Notes: a model not told the origin generated them from the letters alone. A stretch of 64,000 bases of DNA from Candidatus Peribacteria bacterium (GCA_943349825.1 CALQZQ010000005.1:34121-98120), one strand, 5' to 3'; counted from the stretch's first letter, positions 31,048 through 40,195 are shown. Made by a program: numbers and translations.

Positions 31048-31602
31048 ATGCATCCTCTGGTACAGAAAACACAAGTTGAACTCCAGAAAGTGATTGAACA
31101 TTTGACCGATGAATATTCAAAACTCCAGATTGGGCGAGCTTCTGCAGCGATGGTGGAACACCTCATGGTGGAAGCTTATGGCGCGATGCAACCCGTGAAA
31201 GCGGTGGCCAGCGTGATGGTGCCGGATGGGCACACTCTTCAAATTCAACCCTGGGACCGCAGCATGCTCGCGGCCGTGGAAAAAGCCATTCGAGATTCCG
31301 ACCTCAATTTGAATCCGTCCAACAATGGAATTGCGGTGATGCTCAACATCCCGCCGCTCACAGAAGAACGTCGCCGTGATTTGGTGAAAGTGGTGGGCCG
31401 TATTGCGGAAGAATCTAAAATTGCGGTTCGCAACAAGCGCCACGATTTGATCGCGGATCTCAAGCGTATGGAGCACGACAAGCAAATCGGTGAGGATGAG
31501 CAAAACAAGGCGGAGAAAGATTTGCAGGAAGTGGTGGATAAAATGAATTCCGATATTGAGGCTCAGGCTCGCAAAAAGGAAGAAATCATTATGACTGTTT
31601 AA
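31048..31602 (+). CDS. frr: Ribosome recycling factor
   Basis: Splits post-termination ribosomes together with EF-G. The 184-aa protein matches the family along its length: LQIGRASAAMVEHLMVEAYG, LQIQPWDRSMLAAVEKAI, GIAVMLNIPPLTEERRRDLVKVV and a long C-terminal helix. ATG 31048 gives the conserved start MHPLVQKTQVELQ; longer frames extend into pyrH. It lies between pyrH and rseP. Confidence 0.97.
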   Translation: MHPLVQKTQVELQKVIEHLTDEYSKLQIGRASAAMVEHLMVEAYGAMQPVKAVASVMVPDGHTLQIQPWDRSMLAAVEKAIRDSDLNLNPSNNGIAVMLNIPPLTEERRRDLVKVVGRIAEESKIAVRNKRHDLIADLKRMEHDKQIGEDEQNKAEKDLQEVVDKMNSDIEAQARKKEEIIMTV

Positions 31603-31610
31603 CCCACAAC

Positions 31611-33224
31611 ATGCATCTACTCATCACCATCATCGCTTTCGTTGTCATTTTTTCGATTTTGATTTTGATCCACGAAATGGGGCATTTTTTTGCAGCCAAA
31701 CGGGCCGGGGTGAAAGTGGAAGAATTTGGTTTTGGATTGCCCCCCCGCATGTTTGGGGTGAAGCGTGGAGAGACCCTTTACTCGTTCAATTGGATCCCGT
31801 TCGGTGGTTTTGTGCGCATGCTCGGTGAAGACGATGGCAGTGCAGAAGGGAAGACCAGCAAGCGCAGTTATGCCAATCAACCTTTTCATGTTCAGGCGTG
31901 GATCGTTTGTGCGGGAGTGCTGATGAATTTGCTCCTTTCCTTTGTTTTGCTCACGATTGGATTTTGGGTGGGCATTGAGCCTTTGATCGCGACTGAAGAG
32001 GATTTCTTGCAGGGTATTCGAGAAGAGGTGGTGCAGGTGGAACCTGGAATAGTGGTGGTGGAGAGTGCGGGTACAGATTTTGCTGCCGGGGATCGTTTGC
32101 TCGGTTTTGAAACGGTGGAAAGCTGGCAGTATGTGACGGATACGGTCAAAACTGGAGGGCAAACGCCCAGCCTTTCTGTGGAACGCGCCACTGGCTTGAG
32201 TGAAGCTGTAGTGGTGACTCCTGAGGTTTTGGAGGCCACTACTTTTGCTGCTTTGTATCTTCCTCGCTTGGTTTATAGTGACTCAGAAAGTTCCGTGTTC
32301 CATGGTGTTTTGCAAACGGGCGATGTGATTTTGAGTGTTACGGCCCCGGATATTTCTGCTCAGTCTGGAGAACTTTTGACCGCAGACGATTTGGAGGCGG
32401 CCTTGTTGTCTTTGCAGAGTCAGTCCGACGGTCCTCTCTCTTTCCTTATTTATCGTGTGAGCGAGGGGGAAATGAATGTGAACGTGACTTTGCCGACGCA
32501 GCGGCCCCTCATCAGTTATGTGGAAGCCGGTTCGCCGGCGGATCAACTGGGTCTTCAAGCGGGAGATCAAATTTTGAGTGTGAATGGAACGGTGGTGCAC
32601 ACGGCTCAGCAGGTGGTGGACATCACCCACACTTCTCAAACTTCTGTCGACTATCTTGTGATGAAAGAAGGGGATACTGAAGCAACGGATTTGGTGGTGC
32701 CTCTTCGAGAAGATGGCCGAGTGGGCGTGAGCCTTTCTGATCGTCTCCCTTATTATGGAAATCTATCTTTGTATCCCAGTTATACCGTGCACACTTTGAT
32801 GGGTACTGACAAAGTGCAATACGGTTGGAACGCGCCAGTGGTGGCGGTGCAAGAAATGTGGAGGCTTGGCAAAATGACAGCGGGCATGTTTGTGAATGTG
32901 CTCCAGCAATTTGTGACGGCTCAGGGAGTGCCGGAAGGTGTTTCCGGACCGGTGGGTATTGCCCAAATGACAGGCATCACGATCACTCAGGGTTGGGCGG
33001 CGATGCTGCGCTTCGTGGCGCTGCTGTCTTTGAGCCTTGGAGTCATCAACATCTTGCCGTTTCCGGCACTGGATGGAGGGCACTTCGCGCTGATTCTTTT
33101 GAAGGCGATTTCGGGCAAAAAACACAGTTATCGTTGGGAGCACGTGATCAACTTAGGCGGCTTCCTTTTCTTACTGGCCTTCATTCTCTATATCACGTTC
33201 AACGATGTGGTGAGCTTGTTTTAG
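31611..33224 (+). CDS. rseP: Site-2 zinc metalloprotease, RseP family
   Basis: Intramembrane protease that cleaves membrane-bound anti-sigma factors and signal peptides. The zinc motif HEMGH is at residues 21-25 in the first membrane helix, and the third ligand is in NILPFPALDGGHF near the end. Between lie a membrane helix, a PDZ-like region and a clear PDZ domain (YVEAGSPADQLGLQAGDQILSVNG). At 537 aa it is longer than most members because of the periplasm-facing insert. It may act on the anti-sigma-like proteins at 21.3 and 22.6 kb, which is an inference. Confidence 0.93.
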   Translation: MHLLITIIAFVVIFSILILIHEMGHFFAAKRAGVKVEEFGFGLPPRMFGVKRGETLYSFNWIPFGGFVRMLGEDDGSAEGKTSKRSYANQPFHVQAWIVCAGVLMNLLLSFVLLTIGFWVGIEPLIATEEDFLQGIREEVVQVEPGIVVVESAGTDFAAGDRLLGFETVESWQYVTDTVKTGGQTPSLSVERATGLSEAVVVTPEVLEATTFAALYLPRLVYSDSESSVFHGVLQTGDVILSVTAPDISAQSGELLTADDLEAALLSLQSQSDGPLSFLIYRVSEGEMNVNVTLPTQRPLISYVEAGSPADQLGLQAGDQILSVNGTVVHTAQQVVDITHTSQTSVDYLVMKEGDTEATDLVVPLREDGRVGVSLSDRLPYYGNLSLYPSYTVHTLMGTDKVQYGWNAPVVAVQEMWRLGKMTAGMFVNVLQQFVTAQGVPEGVSGPVGIAQMTGITITQGWAAMLRFVALLSLSLGVINILPFPALDGGHFALILLKAISGKKHSYRWEHVINLGGFLFLLAFILYITFNDVVSLF

Positions 33225-33234
33225 AAATTGTGTT

Positions 33235-34260
33235 CTAGTCCCTAGTGGTCAATGACATTTTATCAATGACGGGAACTCCTGGACGTCTTAGTTCGAAGAT
33301 TTTGAGGTAGACCTCTTTCCAAGGGATATCTACAAAATCGCTCATGTGTGACTCTGGGTTTTCATCTTTTGGATTTTCTTTTCTGTAATCAGCGATACGC
33401 CTTTGCAAGAGGGCGTGATTTTCTGCGACAAACTTATCGATGTACTCTTTAGTTAAAACCTCACTTTTTATTTTTGCCATCCGGTCTTCGCCTGTTGTTT
33501 CGACGAGTAACTCATAAGTCCCGACGGTGTATATTTCTATCGGTTGGGTATGAATAACGGTTTTGTTATCGCCCACGGCCACGCTTACTTCTTCACTATG
33601 GTAAGCCTTTAATCCGTTCTCACATAATACGAACTTCGTTTTTTTATCAAACTCTTTGGCGAAGTCTCCGTCAAAACGTAATTCAATGGATTCGAGGCTC
33701 TTCAAATACTCATCCATTTGAGAAACTATCTCCGAAGGGAAAACTTGGTCATAAGGTTGATCATAGTGAGGGGCAGCTTTTTCGTGAAGTTCTTGAGTTT
33801 GTTTTAAAGTCTCTCTGATGAGAGTTCCTAACTTATTAAACTCTCCATTCCGAATGTAGTCATTCACGTTTGAGCGCCCTTTTCCGGTCAAGTCTTTCAG
33901 TAATCCTCCGATTGGAGCTATGAACTCTCCGCTTCCTGGAAATGTGCTCGTTTCTGACAGAAAATTTACGAGGGATCTTAATGCATAAAACCTTTCGGTG
34001 GGATCCTTGCCTGTTCTAATGGTGCCCTCTTTTAGGTTATTTGGATCGATCCAAGGGTATTTGAGCTTTAATTCATCTGTTTTTTTAAGTAGATCCTCTA
34101 CGGCTGCACGTTCTGCCTGACGATCGCCTAAATTAATATGTATGATATCACCTAAATCTTTAGGAAGTTGTTTTTCTAGGTATCGTTCTTTTTTCACTTC
34201 ATCCTTTTGCAGTTTTTCAGGGGAGGGAGGGAGAGCTTCAGGAGTAGCCATACGGGGCAT
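33235..34260 (-). CDS. Hypothetical soluble protein (341 aa)
   Basis: I do not recognise the family. The protein has no signal peptide or membrane segment and is rich in Lys, Glu, Asp and Leu; the first 200 residues look helical and the last 140 contain beta-strand patterns (KTVIHTQPIEIYTVGTYELL). A second possible start lies three codons in (34251). It has its own good promoter (34275-34303) and is convergent with rseP, 10 nt apart, and divergent from dnaA. The style resembles the 735-aa protein at 13.6 kb, but I see no clear homology. Confidence 0.7.
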   Translation of the reverse strand: MPRMATPEALPPSPEKLQKDEVKKERYLEKQLPKDLGDIIHINLGDRQAERAAVEDLLKKTDELKLKYPWIDPNNLKEGTIRTGKDPTERFYALRSLVNFLSETSTFPGSGEFIAPIGGLLKDLTGKGRSNVNDYIRNGEFNKLGTLIRETLKQTQELHEKAAPHYDQPYDQVFPSEIVSQMDEYLKSLESIELRFDGDFAKEFDKKTKFVLCENGLKAYHSEEVSVAVGDNKTVIHTQPIEIYTVGTYELLVETTGEDRMAKIKSEVLTKEYIDKFVAENHALLQRRIADYRKENPKDENPESHMSDFVDIPWKEVYLKIFELRRPGVPVIDKMSLTTRD

Positions 34261-34274
34261 TTTTAAATCTTTTC

Positions 34275-34303
34275 ATTATAACACAAATCAGTAGTTTCAA
34301 CAA
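34275..34303 (-). promoter_or_regulatory. Promoter of the 341-aa gene
   Basis: On the minus strand TTGTTG-N17-TATAAT, with a perfect -10 at 34275-34280, lies 15 nt before the start at 34260. The region between this and dnaA therefore carries divergent promoters. Confidence 0.75.
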
Positions 34304-34375
34304 GTAATCTACCTGTAGTTGGTCGGCATTTTGTGAGCCACTATGCTTTTGCAATTCGACGGTTTTCTGTCAAAG

Positions 34376-34424
34376 AGTTTTGCACAATTGGGCCTTGTAA
34401 GTTTTGCACAATTGACTCTAATAT
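34376..34424 (+). promoter_or_regulatory. dnaA promoter with two tandem DnaA boxes
   Basis: An exact 15-bp direct repeat (34376-34390 and 34400-34414, period 24) contains TTTTGCACA, which fits the relaxed DnaA box TTWTNCACA. The second copy lies between a -35 TTGTAA (34395-34400) and a -10 TAATAT (34419-34424) with an 18-nt spacer. This is a good layout for DnaA repressing its own gene. Confidence 0.65.
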
Positions 34425-34447
34425 GAACATCCAAATTTCCCCCGCGT

Positions 34448-35875
34448 ATGGACGCAGTTCTTCCCGCCCACGACCTCTGGCTTCGTATCCTCGAAAAAGT
34501 TGAGAACGAAGTGAAAAGGCCTCATTTTCTGACTTGGTTTCAAAACACCGCGATCTTGTCGTACCACGATGGACTCTTGGTGGTGGGCGTGCCGAATATT
34601 TTTGCGAAGGATTGGTTGGAGCACAAACTCGGTGGGCAATTGATGCAGGCCATACAAATGGTGAATCCGGAAGTGAAGGAAGTGATGTTTGAAGTGGATC
34701 CGCAGCTCGCGCTGCCGGAGGACAATCGGGCGCTGGATGTGAATAAACTGTTCAGCAAAGAAAAGAAGATGCGCAAAATGCCGGGCCGCCAAGAGGTGCG
34801 ACTGCTGGAAGGCATTTCCAGTAAGTGCCTCAATCCCAAATATACCCTGCAGAACTTTGTGGTGGGTGGCAGCAGCCGCTTGGCCCACGCCGCGTGCGCG
34901 GCGGTCGGACAAAAACCGGGAGCCATGTACAATCCGCTCTTCATTTATGGCGGCGTGGGCCTCGGGAAAACCCACCTCTTGCAGGCCACCGGAAACGAAA
35001 TTCTAGCGAACGATCCGGACAAAGTGGTGGTCTACATGACCAGCGAACGCTTCACCAACGAAATTGTGGAAGCCATCGGCAAGCGCAATTCCAAAGAATT
35101 CAAAGACCGTTACCGCAAAGTGGATGTGCTCATCATCGACGACATCCAATTCCTCGCCAACAAAGACCGTACGCAGGAAGAATTTTTCCACACCTTCAAC
35201 GAGCTCTACGACAACAACAAACAAATTATCATCAGTTCCGATCGTACGCCCAAGGAACTCGATCAGCTGGAAGACCGTCTGGTGAGTCGCTTTGAAATGG
35301 GCATGATTGTGGACGTGCAGTTTCCGGACTACGAAACGCGTCTCGCGATTTTGCATTCCAAGGCTCGCGAACATGAAGTGCTCATTCATCCGGAAGTTTT
35401 GGAATTCATCGCCATGAACGTGCACGACTCTGTGCGCGAGCTTGAGGGAGTGCTGATTCAAGCGATTGCGCAGGGGCAGTTGGAACATTCCACGCCCACG
35501 GTGCGCAGCGTGGCGAAGATCATTAAAAAATTGGGACGTACGCATTTGGAAGGTTTCGATGAGCCGTCTGAGGCGAGCCAAAATCGCAGCTTCCATCCCG
35601 AGGACGTGATTGAATTAGTTGCACAACATTTTCGTTTACCGCAAGAGGAATTGATGAGCGATTCGCGCAAGGGGCACATCCTGCTGCCGCGCCAAGTCGC
35701 CATGTATTTGGTGCGTCACGAGCTTGGGGCTTCCTTCGAACAGATTGGAGCTTGCTTCGGTGGCAAAAATCACACCACCGTGATCCACGCGTGTGAAAAA
35801 GTGGAAAAACAGCTGCGCCGAGACAAAAACTTGCTTCGCGACGTGAATTCCATTAAGAAAGAGATGGGCCTTTAG
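34448..35875 (+). CDS. dnaA: Chromosomal replication initiator DnaA
   Basis: AAA+ protein that melts the replication origin. All four domains are visible in 475 aa: the N-terminal helicase-loading domain (1-85), a short linker, the ATPase with Walker A GGVGLGKTH (168-176), Walker B VLIIDDIQFL and the arginine-containing SRFEMGM region, and the C-terminal DNA-binding domain ending GGKNHTTVIHACEKV, the DnaA signature. The length is normal. dnaN is not adjacent, unlike in many bacteria. The upstream tandem boxes suggest autoregulation. Confidence 0.97.
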   Translation: MDAVLPAHDLWLRILEKVENEVKRPHFLTWFQNTAILSYHDGLLVVGVPNIFAKDWLEHKLGGQLMQAIQMVNPEVKEVMFEVDPQLALPEDNRALDVNKLFSKEKKMRKMPGRQEVRLLEGISSKCLNPKYTLQNFVVGGSSRLAHAACAAVGQKPGAMYNPLFIYGGVGLGKTHLLQATGNEILANDPDKVVVYMTSERFTNEIVEAIGKRNSKEFKDRYRKVDVLIIDDIQFLANKDRTQEEFFHTFNELYDNNKQIIISSDRTPKELDQLEDRLVSRFEMGMIVDVQFPDYETRLAILHSKAREHEVLIHPEVLEFIAMNVHDSVRELEGVLIQAIAQGQLEHSTPTVRSVAKIIKKLGRTHLEGFDEPSEASQNRSFHPEDVIELVAQHFRLPQEELMSDSRKGHILLPRQVAMYLVRHELGASFEQIGACFGGKNHTTVIHACEKVEKQLRRDKNLLRDVNSIKKEMGL

Positions 35876-35877
35876 CC

Positions 35878-35927
35878 CCAAGCCGAAGCGAAGCGGAGGC
35901 TAAGCAATACGTGGCCATGGCCACAAC
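35878..35927. repeat. Small hairpin repeat family 2, copy 2
   Basis: A 50-bp sequence, about 80 percent identical to the reverse complement of 8191-8241, lies two bases after the dnaA stop and ends five bases before the next start. It contains the palindrome GTGGCCATGGCCAC and an AGCC/GGCT stem pair. Compared with copy 1, the closing pair of the short hairpin is changed on both sides. Confidence 0.7.
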
Positions 35928-35932
35928 CTCTC

Positions 35933-37087
35933 ATGACTTATACGTACTACCGACGTTACCGACCTTCTCCCAAGCGAACCAGCTTCAAGTCTTTCTTTTG
36001 GTTGGTGCTGATTTTGGTGGTGGTCTTGCTGCTCCTCAAAGGCTGTGTTTCGGTAGTTTCCTCACTCTTAAAAGATAGGGAAGACGAAGCCACACTGACC
36101 CTGAATAAAGGCAGCGCGGAAGTGGTGGAATGGGGGCAAACTGAGTCGCAGGATGTGGCCGACGCTCAACTCCTTTTGGCTGGTGACACCGTGCAGACCG
36201 GTGAAGACAGCGTTGTTACTTTGACGTTCACCAACGGCACCACCGTGATGCTCGATCAAAATTCCAAAATGACTTTTTCCAAGGCGACCTTGACTGACAC
36301 GGCGCAAACCTTGCAAGTGGATTTGTTGGAGGGCCGCGCTTTCGTGCAGCAAAGCCCGGAAGATGAGAACCAGCCAACGCTGCAACTCCACACCGACGTG
36401 ATGAATATTGAATCCATGTCTGCGACTTACCTCACGTCCAACCAGGCTGATAGGGAGTACATTTATGGTTTTGAAGGCCAGGCCGTGGTGAATTTTGTCG
36501 ATCGAGCCCAGGACGATAGCGTGATCGAAACCGTCACGATTGATAAAGGCAAAAAAGCTATTCTCACGGATGAAGTGGAGCAGAAACTTTTGGCTCGTGA
36601 AAGTGTCACGCTCAGTGGCGAGGCCGGCGACGATTTGATGGGCGACTCCTTCATTGCCTTTGTAAATGGGGAAACGTCTATGCTCGGCACCGCTGAAGAA
36701 ACCACTCCGCCGGAGGATGAAGCCACGACTACCGATGAAACGACGGAAACTCCCGTTGTGGAAACTCCCGAAACCACGACGCCGGTTTCCACCCTCCAAA
36801 TTCAAGTCACTTCACCGGGACTCAATTCCACCATTCAAAAGAGTGCCATCGCCATTGAGGGCGCCATTGTAGCCGGCACTGCCGACTATGTGACGGTGAC
36901 GTGGAGTGGGAACGGCAATCCTTATACTTTGGCCGGCTTCAAGGCAGGCGGCACTAGCTTCCGTTACGTGGCTGATGCTTCCTATGGCAACTTCAAAGTG
37001 GGTGCGAACACCTTCACTGTGGTGGCCTACGCCGCTGATGGCACCGTGAGCAATACCGTGACGGTGGTGATTAACGGGGAGTTTTAA
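35933..37087 (+). CDS. FecR-domain membrane protein with a C-terminal Ig-like domain
   Basis: A 384-aa single-pass protein: a basic cytoplasmic start (YYRRYRPSPKRTSF), a membrane helix near 20-45, then outside a FecR-type domain (about 60-190, with LLLAGDTVQTGEDSVVTLTFTNG and MLDQNSKMTF), a Thr/Glu/Pro-rich linker (about 250-285) and a beta-sandwich domain to the end. FecR domains occur in envelope signalling and surface structures. It begins 57 nt after dnaA, with the small repeat in between. No sigma factor is adjacent, so a signalling role is not implied. Confidence 0.8.
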   Translation: MTYTYYRRYRPSPKRTSFKSFFWLVLILVVVLLLLKGCVSVVSSLLKDREDEATLTLNKGSAEVVEWGQTESQDVADAQLLLAGDTVQTGEDSVVTLTFTNGTTVMLDQNSKMTFSKATLTDTAQTLQVDLLEGRAFVQQSPEDENQPTLQLHTDVMNIESMSATYLTSNQADREYIYGFEGQAVVNFVDRAQDDSVIETVTIDKGKKAILTDEVEQKLLARESVTLSGEAGDDLMGDSFIAFVNGETSMLGTAEETTPPEDEATTTDETTETPVVETPETTTPVSTLQIQVTSPGLNSTIQKSAIAIEGAIVAGTADYVTVTWSGNGNPYTLAGFKAGGTSFRYVADASYGNFKVGANTFTVVAYAADGTVSNTVTVVINGEF

Positions 37088-37099
37088 CTTAAATTATAA

Positions 37100-38743
37100 A
37101 TGGATTTAGTAGAACTGAAATCGTTGATTGAGGAGGAAGAGGGTGAGCATCTTGAATTTAAAGAGCTCCCTAGTGGATCTATTTCTCTTTTAGGTAATGG
37201 TGGGGAGCAAAGAAGATCAGTTTTAGGCTACTGTGTTGCCCTTGGAAATGAAGGAGGAGGTAAGTTGGTTTTGGGCGTTTCCGATAAAAAACCAAGATCA
37301 ATTACTGGGGTTTCTGCTTTTGATTCTTTTGAAGATGTAAAAAAACAAATTTATGGCTCAATTGGATTGCGTCTTCATATAGAAGAGGTTTTAGATGGCT
37401 CTAAAAGGGTTGTTGTTATAACTGTCCCAGGTAGACCTAAAGCACAAACATTGAAATTTTATGGTAAGCCTTTGATGCGGGTGGGAGAAGAGTTACGCGA
37501 CATGGATGATGCTACCTTAAAGAAAATTTTAAATGAGTGTGAACCAGATTGGTCCGCTCAAATCTGTGAAAGGGCTGTTTTAGAGGATCTTGATCAGTTA
37601 GCTATTGTTACAGCAAGGGAGAACTTTAAAAAGAAAAATCTACGTCTCCCTGAAGAAGTAGGCACATGGAGTGACGAAACTTTTCTAGATAAAGCTAAGC
37701 TTTCAATTAAAGGAGAAATAACAAATGCAGCCATTTTATTATTGGGGAAACCGGAGTCTAGTTCACTTATTTTGCCTGCTGTTGCACAAATTACCTGGAT
37801 TCTAAAGGGTGAAGATGGGCAGGAAAAAGATTACGAGCATTTTTCGCCCCCTTTTTTATTGTCTGTAGATTTTGTATTCCAGAGAATTAGGAACCTAAAA
37901 TATAGGTATATTAAAGATGGGTCACTCTTCCCCGAAGAAGTCGACATGTATGATTCTCGCGTAATTCGTGAGGCTTTGCATAATTGTATAGCTCATCAGG
38001 ATTACTCGTTGCACGGTAGAGTGCAGGTAGTTGAAAGTGAGAGTGGTTATCTTTTCCTTTCAAATGAGGGTGGATTTTTGCCTGGTTCCGTGGAGGCGGT
38101 TATACAGACTGATTCTCCCCAACAGTACTATAGAAATAAATTACTAGTTGATGCGATGGTTAACCTAAACATGATTGACACTATTGGTAGTGGAATAAAG
38201 AAAATGTTTACTTTGCAAAAGCAAAGATATTTTCCTTTGCCAAGTTATGACCTTTCGAATGATAAAGTGGTTGTTAAAATTTATGGAAAGGTCCTAGACC
38301 TCAACTATGCTCGTGCTCTTGCACAACATAAAGATCTGACATTGGTAGAGATAATGCTGTTAGATCAGATCCAAAAAAGAAAAACTATTTCAAAACAAAA
38401 TGCCAAATACCTAAAAGAGAAAAATCTTATAGAAGGCCGTTATCCAAATCTTTATATTTCACATGTGATTGCTAAAACAACTGGTAGTCTGGCTCAATAC
38501 GTCAAGAATAGGCCGTTTCAGGATCAGCACTACAAGGATATACTTTTGGAGTTTTTAAAGCGTAATCCGGGATCTTCTAGAGGGGAGATAGATAGTCTCT
38601 TAATACCTACGCTATCTGATATTCTTACTGATCAACAGAAGAAAAATAAAGTTACAAATCTTGTATATAACTTATCTAAAAAAGAGAAAAAGATAAAAAA
38701 CTTAGGTAATAATCGCGCTCCTAAGTGGGAATTGAATATCTAA
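37100..38743 (+). CDS. AlbA_2/Schlafen-like ATP-binding protein
   Basis: A 547-aa protein. Residues about 1-125 form the AlbA_2 (divergent AAA-4/Schlafen) domain: EGEHLEFKELPSG, then VALGNEGGGKLVLGVSD and VITVPGRPKAQ. A HATPase_c_4-like ATP-binding region follows at about 285-390 (REALHNCIAHQDYSLHGRVQV, LFLSNEGGFLPG, IGSGIKKMF). The last 120 residues may be a winged helix. Such genes are linked to regulation and to phage defence. The DNA is visibly richer in A+T than its neighbours, suggesting recent transfer. It starts 12 nt after the FecR gene and has its own terminator. Confidence 0.8.
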   Translation: MDLVELKSLIEEEEGEHLEFKELPSGSISLLGNGGEQRRSVLGYCVALGNEGGGKLVLGVSDKKPRSITGVSAFDSFEDVKKQIYGSIGLRLHIEEVLDGSKRVVVITVPGRPKAQTLKFYGKPLMRVGEELRDMDDATLKKILNECEPDWSAQICERAVLEDLDQLAIVTARENFKKKNLRLPEEVGTWSDETFLDKAKLSIKGEITNAAILLLGKPESSSLILPAVAQITWILKGEDGQEKDYEHFSPPFLLSVDFVFQRIRNLKYRYIKDGSLFPEEVDMYDSRVIREALHNCIAHQDYSLHGRVQVVESESGYLFLSNEGGFLPGSVEAVIQTDSPQQYYRNKLLVDAMVNLNMIDTIGSGIKKMFTLQKQRYFPLPSYDLSNDKVVVKIYGKVLDLNYARALAQHKDLTLVEIMLLDQIQKRKTISKQNAKYLKEKNLIEGRYPNLYISHVIAKTTGSLAQYVKNRPFQDQHYKDILLEFLKRNPGSSRGEIDSLLIPTLSDILTDQQKKNKVTNLVYNLSKKEKKIKNLGNNRAPKWELNI

Positions 38744-38780
38744 CTTAGTTTTATAGCTATAGTTTTAGTTATTTGAAGAT

Positions 38781-38807
38781 ATTCATCTTAGATAAAAGAT
38801 GAATTTT
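38781..38807 (+). terminator. Intrinsic terminator after the AlbA_2 gene
   Basis: A 9-bp stem (38781-38789 with 38796-38804) with a six-base loop and a short TTTT run lies 38 nt after the stop and close to the convergent mltG stop. It is A+T-rich like the gene it follows. Confidence 0.7.
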
Positions 38808-38826
38808 CTATGCTATATCTTTTTAC

Positions 38827-39831
38827 TTACTTCAAATACTCCGCCTTATTCTTTTCATGCTCCTCGTTGGTCGTGGCGTAGTACATCAGGCCGTCGTTGC
38901 CCGTGAGGTAGTAGTAGTATTCGGAATCGACGGGTTTGTAGGCGGCGGTGAGGGCGGCGAGGCCGGGGTTGCAGATGGCCGTGGGCGGGAGGCCTTTTTG
39001 GGTGCGGGTGTTGTAGGGATTGTCGGCGGCGAGGTCATCGGCGCTCAGAATGCCGTCTGAGTCTATGTAGAGCAGCGTGGCATCGATGCCCAGGAGCCAA
39101 TCTTCGTTGTAGCGTTTCCAGATGATTCCGGAGATGGTGCCGAGGTCGGCGGGGTCCTTCACTTCTTTTTCGAGCATGGAAGCGATGATCAAGGTGTCTT
39201 CGAGTTTGGTGGGGTCATAGCCCTCAATGGCGCTCACTTTTGTTTGGAAGTTGTTGAGCATTTGAGTGATGAGGCCGTCTACGGAGAAGCTGGCGTCGTC
39301 GATGAAATAAGTGTCTGGGAAGAGGTAGCCTTCTAGGCCCGTGGTTTGGTGGGTGGTTTCTTTGCTGGTGAGGAAATCGTAGGTGAAGGTTCCGTTGAAA
39401 GTTTGGGTTTTGAATTCGCCGGCTTTGATGAGGCCCAGGTCGGTGAGGCGGGCGTCGATTTGGTCCACGGTGAAGCCTTCGGGAACGGTGAGAGCCAAGG
39501 TTCCGGTGCCTTCGGTGGTGAGGATCTTCACGACGTCGGCCAGGGTCATGCTGGGGGAGAGTACGAAGCTGCCGTAGCGCAGGCTGCCGGAGAGGTCTTG
39601 GTCTTCCACGTCGCGCACAAAGCTGATGTCGCTGACAATGAGGTCTTGGTCGTAGAGGTCGGAGGCGATGGTTTTGGCGGCAGAACCCTTCTCAATACTG
39701 AAGACCACTTTCTCTGTGCTGCCGGCGTCCACGGCTTCATTCAGGTCGTAGCGCCAAAAGGGGTGCCAATAACGGAAGCCCACAAAGAGGAGCAGCACTA
39801 AAAGAATGAATTGGAGGATACGTTTTTCCAT
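38827..39831 (-). CDS. mltG: Endolytic murein transglycosylase MltG
   Basis: Cleaves nascent peptidoglycan strands near the membrane and sets glycan length. The 334-aa protein has one N-terminal membrane helix (ILQFILLVLLLFVGFRYW), a LysM-like region, and the YceG core with IIASMLEKEVKD (catalytic glutamate) and DNPYNTRTQKGLPPTAICNPG. The length is normal. Its ATG overlaps the stop of ybaB by one base, so they are co-translated. Confidence 0.95.
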   Translation of the reverse strand: MEKRILQFILLVLLLFVGFRYWHPFWRYDLNEAVDAGSTEKVVFSIEKGSAAKTIASDLYDQDLIVSDISFVRDVEDQDLSGSLRYGSFVLSPSMTLADVVKILTTEGTGTLALTVPEGFTVDQIDARLTDLGLIKAGEFKTQTFNGTFTYDFLTSKETTHQTTGLEGYLFPDTYFIDDASFSVDGLITQMLNNFQTKVSAIEGYDPTKLEDTLIIASMLEKEVKDPADLGTISGIIWKRYNEDWLLGIDATLLYIDSDGILSADDLAADNPYNTRTQKGLPPTAICNPGLAALTAAYKPVDSEYYYYLTGNDGLMYYATTNEEHEKNKAEYLK

Positions 39832-40157
39832 TATTCAGCAGCAGGGAGTTCGCCTTCGCCCGGCATGTTCATGCCCAGGTCACCCATCATGCCACGCATG
39901 CGCTCGGCGGCGATTTCTTGGGACTTTTTCACGCCTTTATTGAAGACAGTGAGGAGCAAGCCTTGGAGCTTGATTTGGTTCTCAGGCTTCAAAAGTTCTT
40001 CGGCGATGCTGACTTCTTGAACTTCTTGTTCCGCATTGATCACCACTTTTACTCCTTCCACTTCGGCTTCAATGTGAAGATTTTTGAGTTCTTCCTTGAT
40101 TTGTTTTGCCTTCTTTTGAAGTTTGTAGAGGTCTTTTGCTTGTCCGAAGAGTCCCAT
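39831..40157 (-). CDS. ybaB: Nucleoid-associated protein, YbaB/EbfC family
   Basis: A 108-aa DNA-binding dimer. It starts MGLFGQAKDLYKLQKKAKQIKEEL and has the beta core VEGVKVVINAEQEVQEVSI and the helix KGVKKSQEIAAERMRGM, typical of YbaB. Many bacteria pair it with dnaX and recR; here it is placed directly before mltG, with a one-base overlap. The tail is short and acidic. Confidence 0.93.
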   Translation of the reverse strand: MGLFGQAKDLYKLQKKAKQIKEELKNLHIEAEVEGVKVVINAEQEVQEVSIAEELLKPENQIKLQGLLLTVFNKGVKKSQEIAAERMRGMMGDLGMNMPGEGELPAAE

Positions 40158-40195
40158 AAGATTGATTTAGAAAATAGCGTGGAGATTATAGCTCG

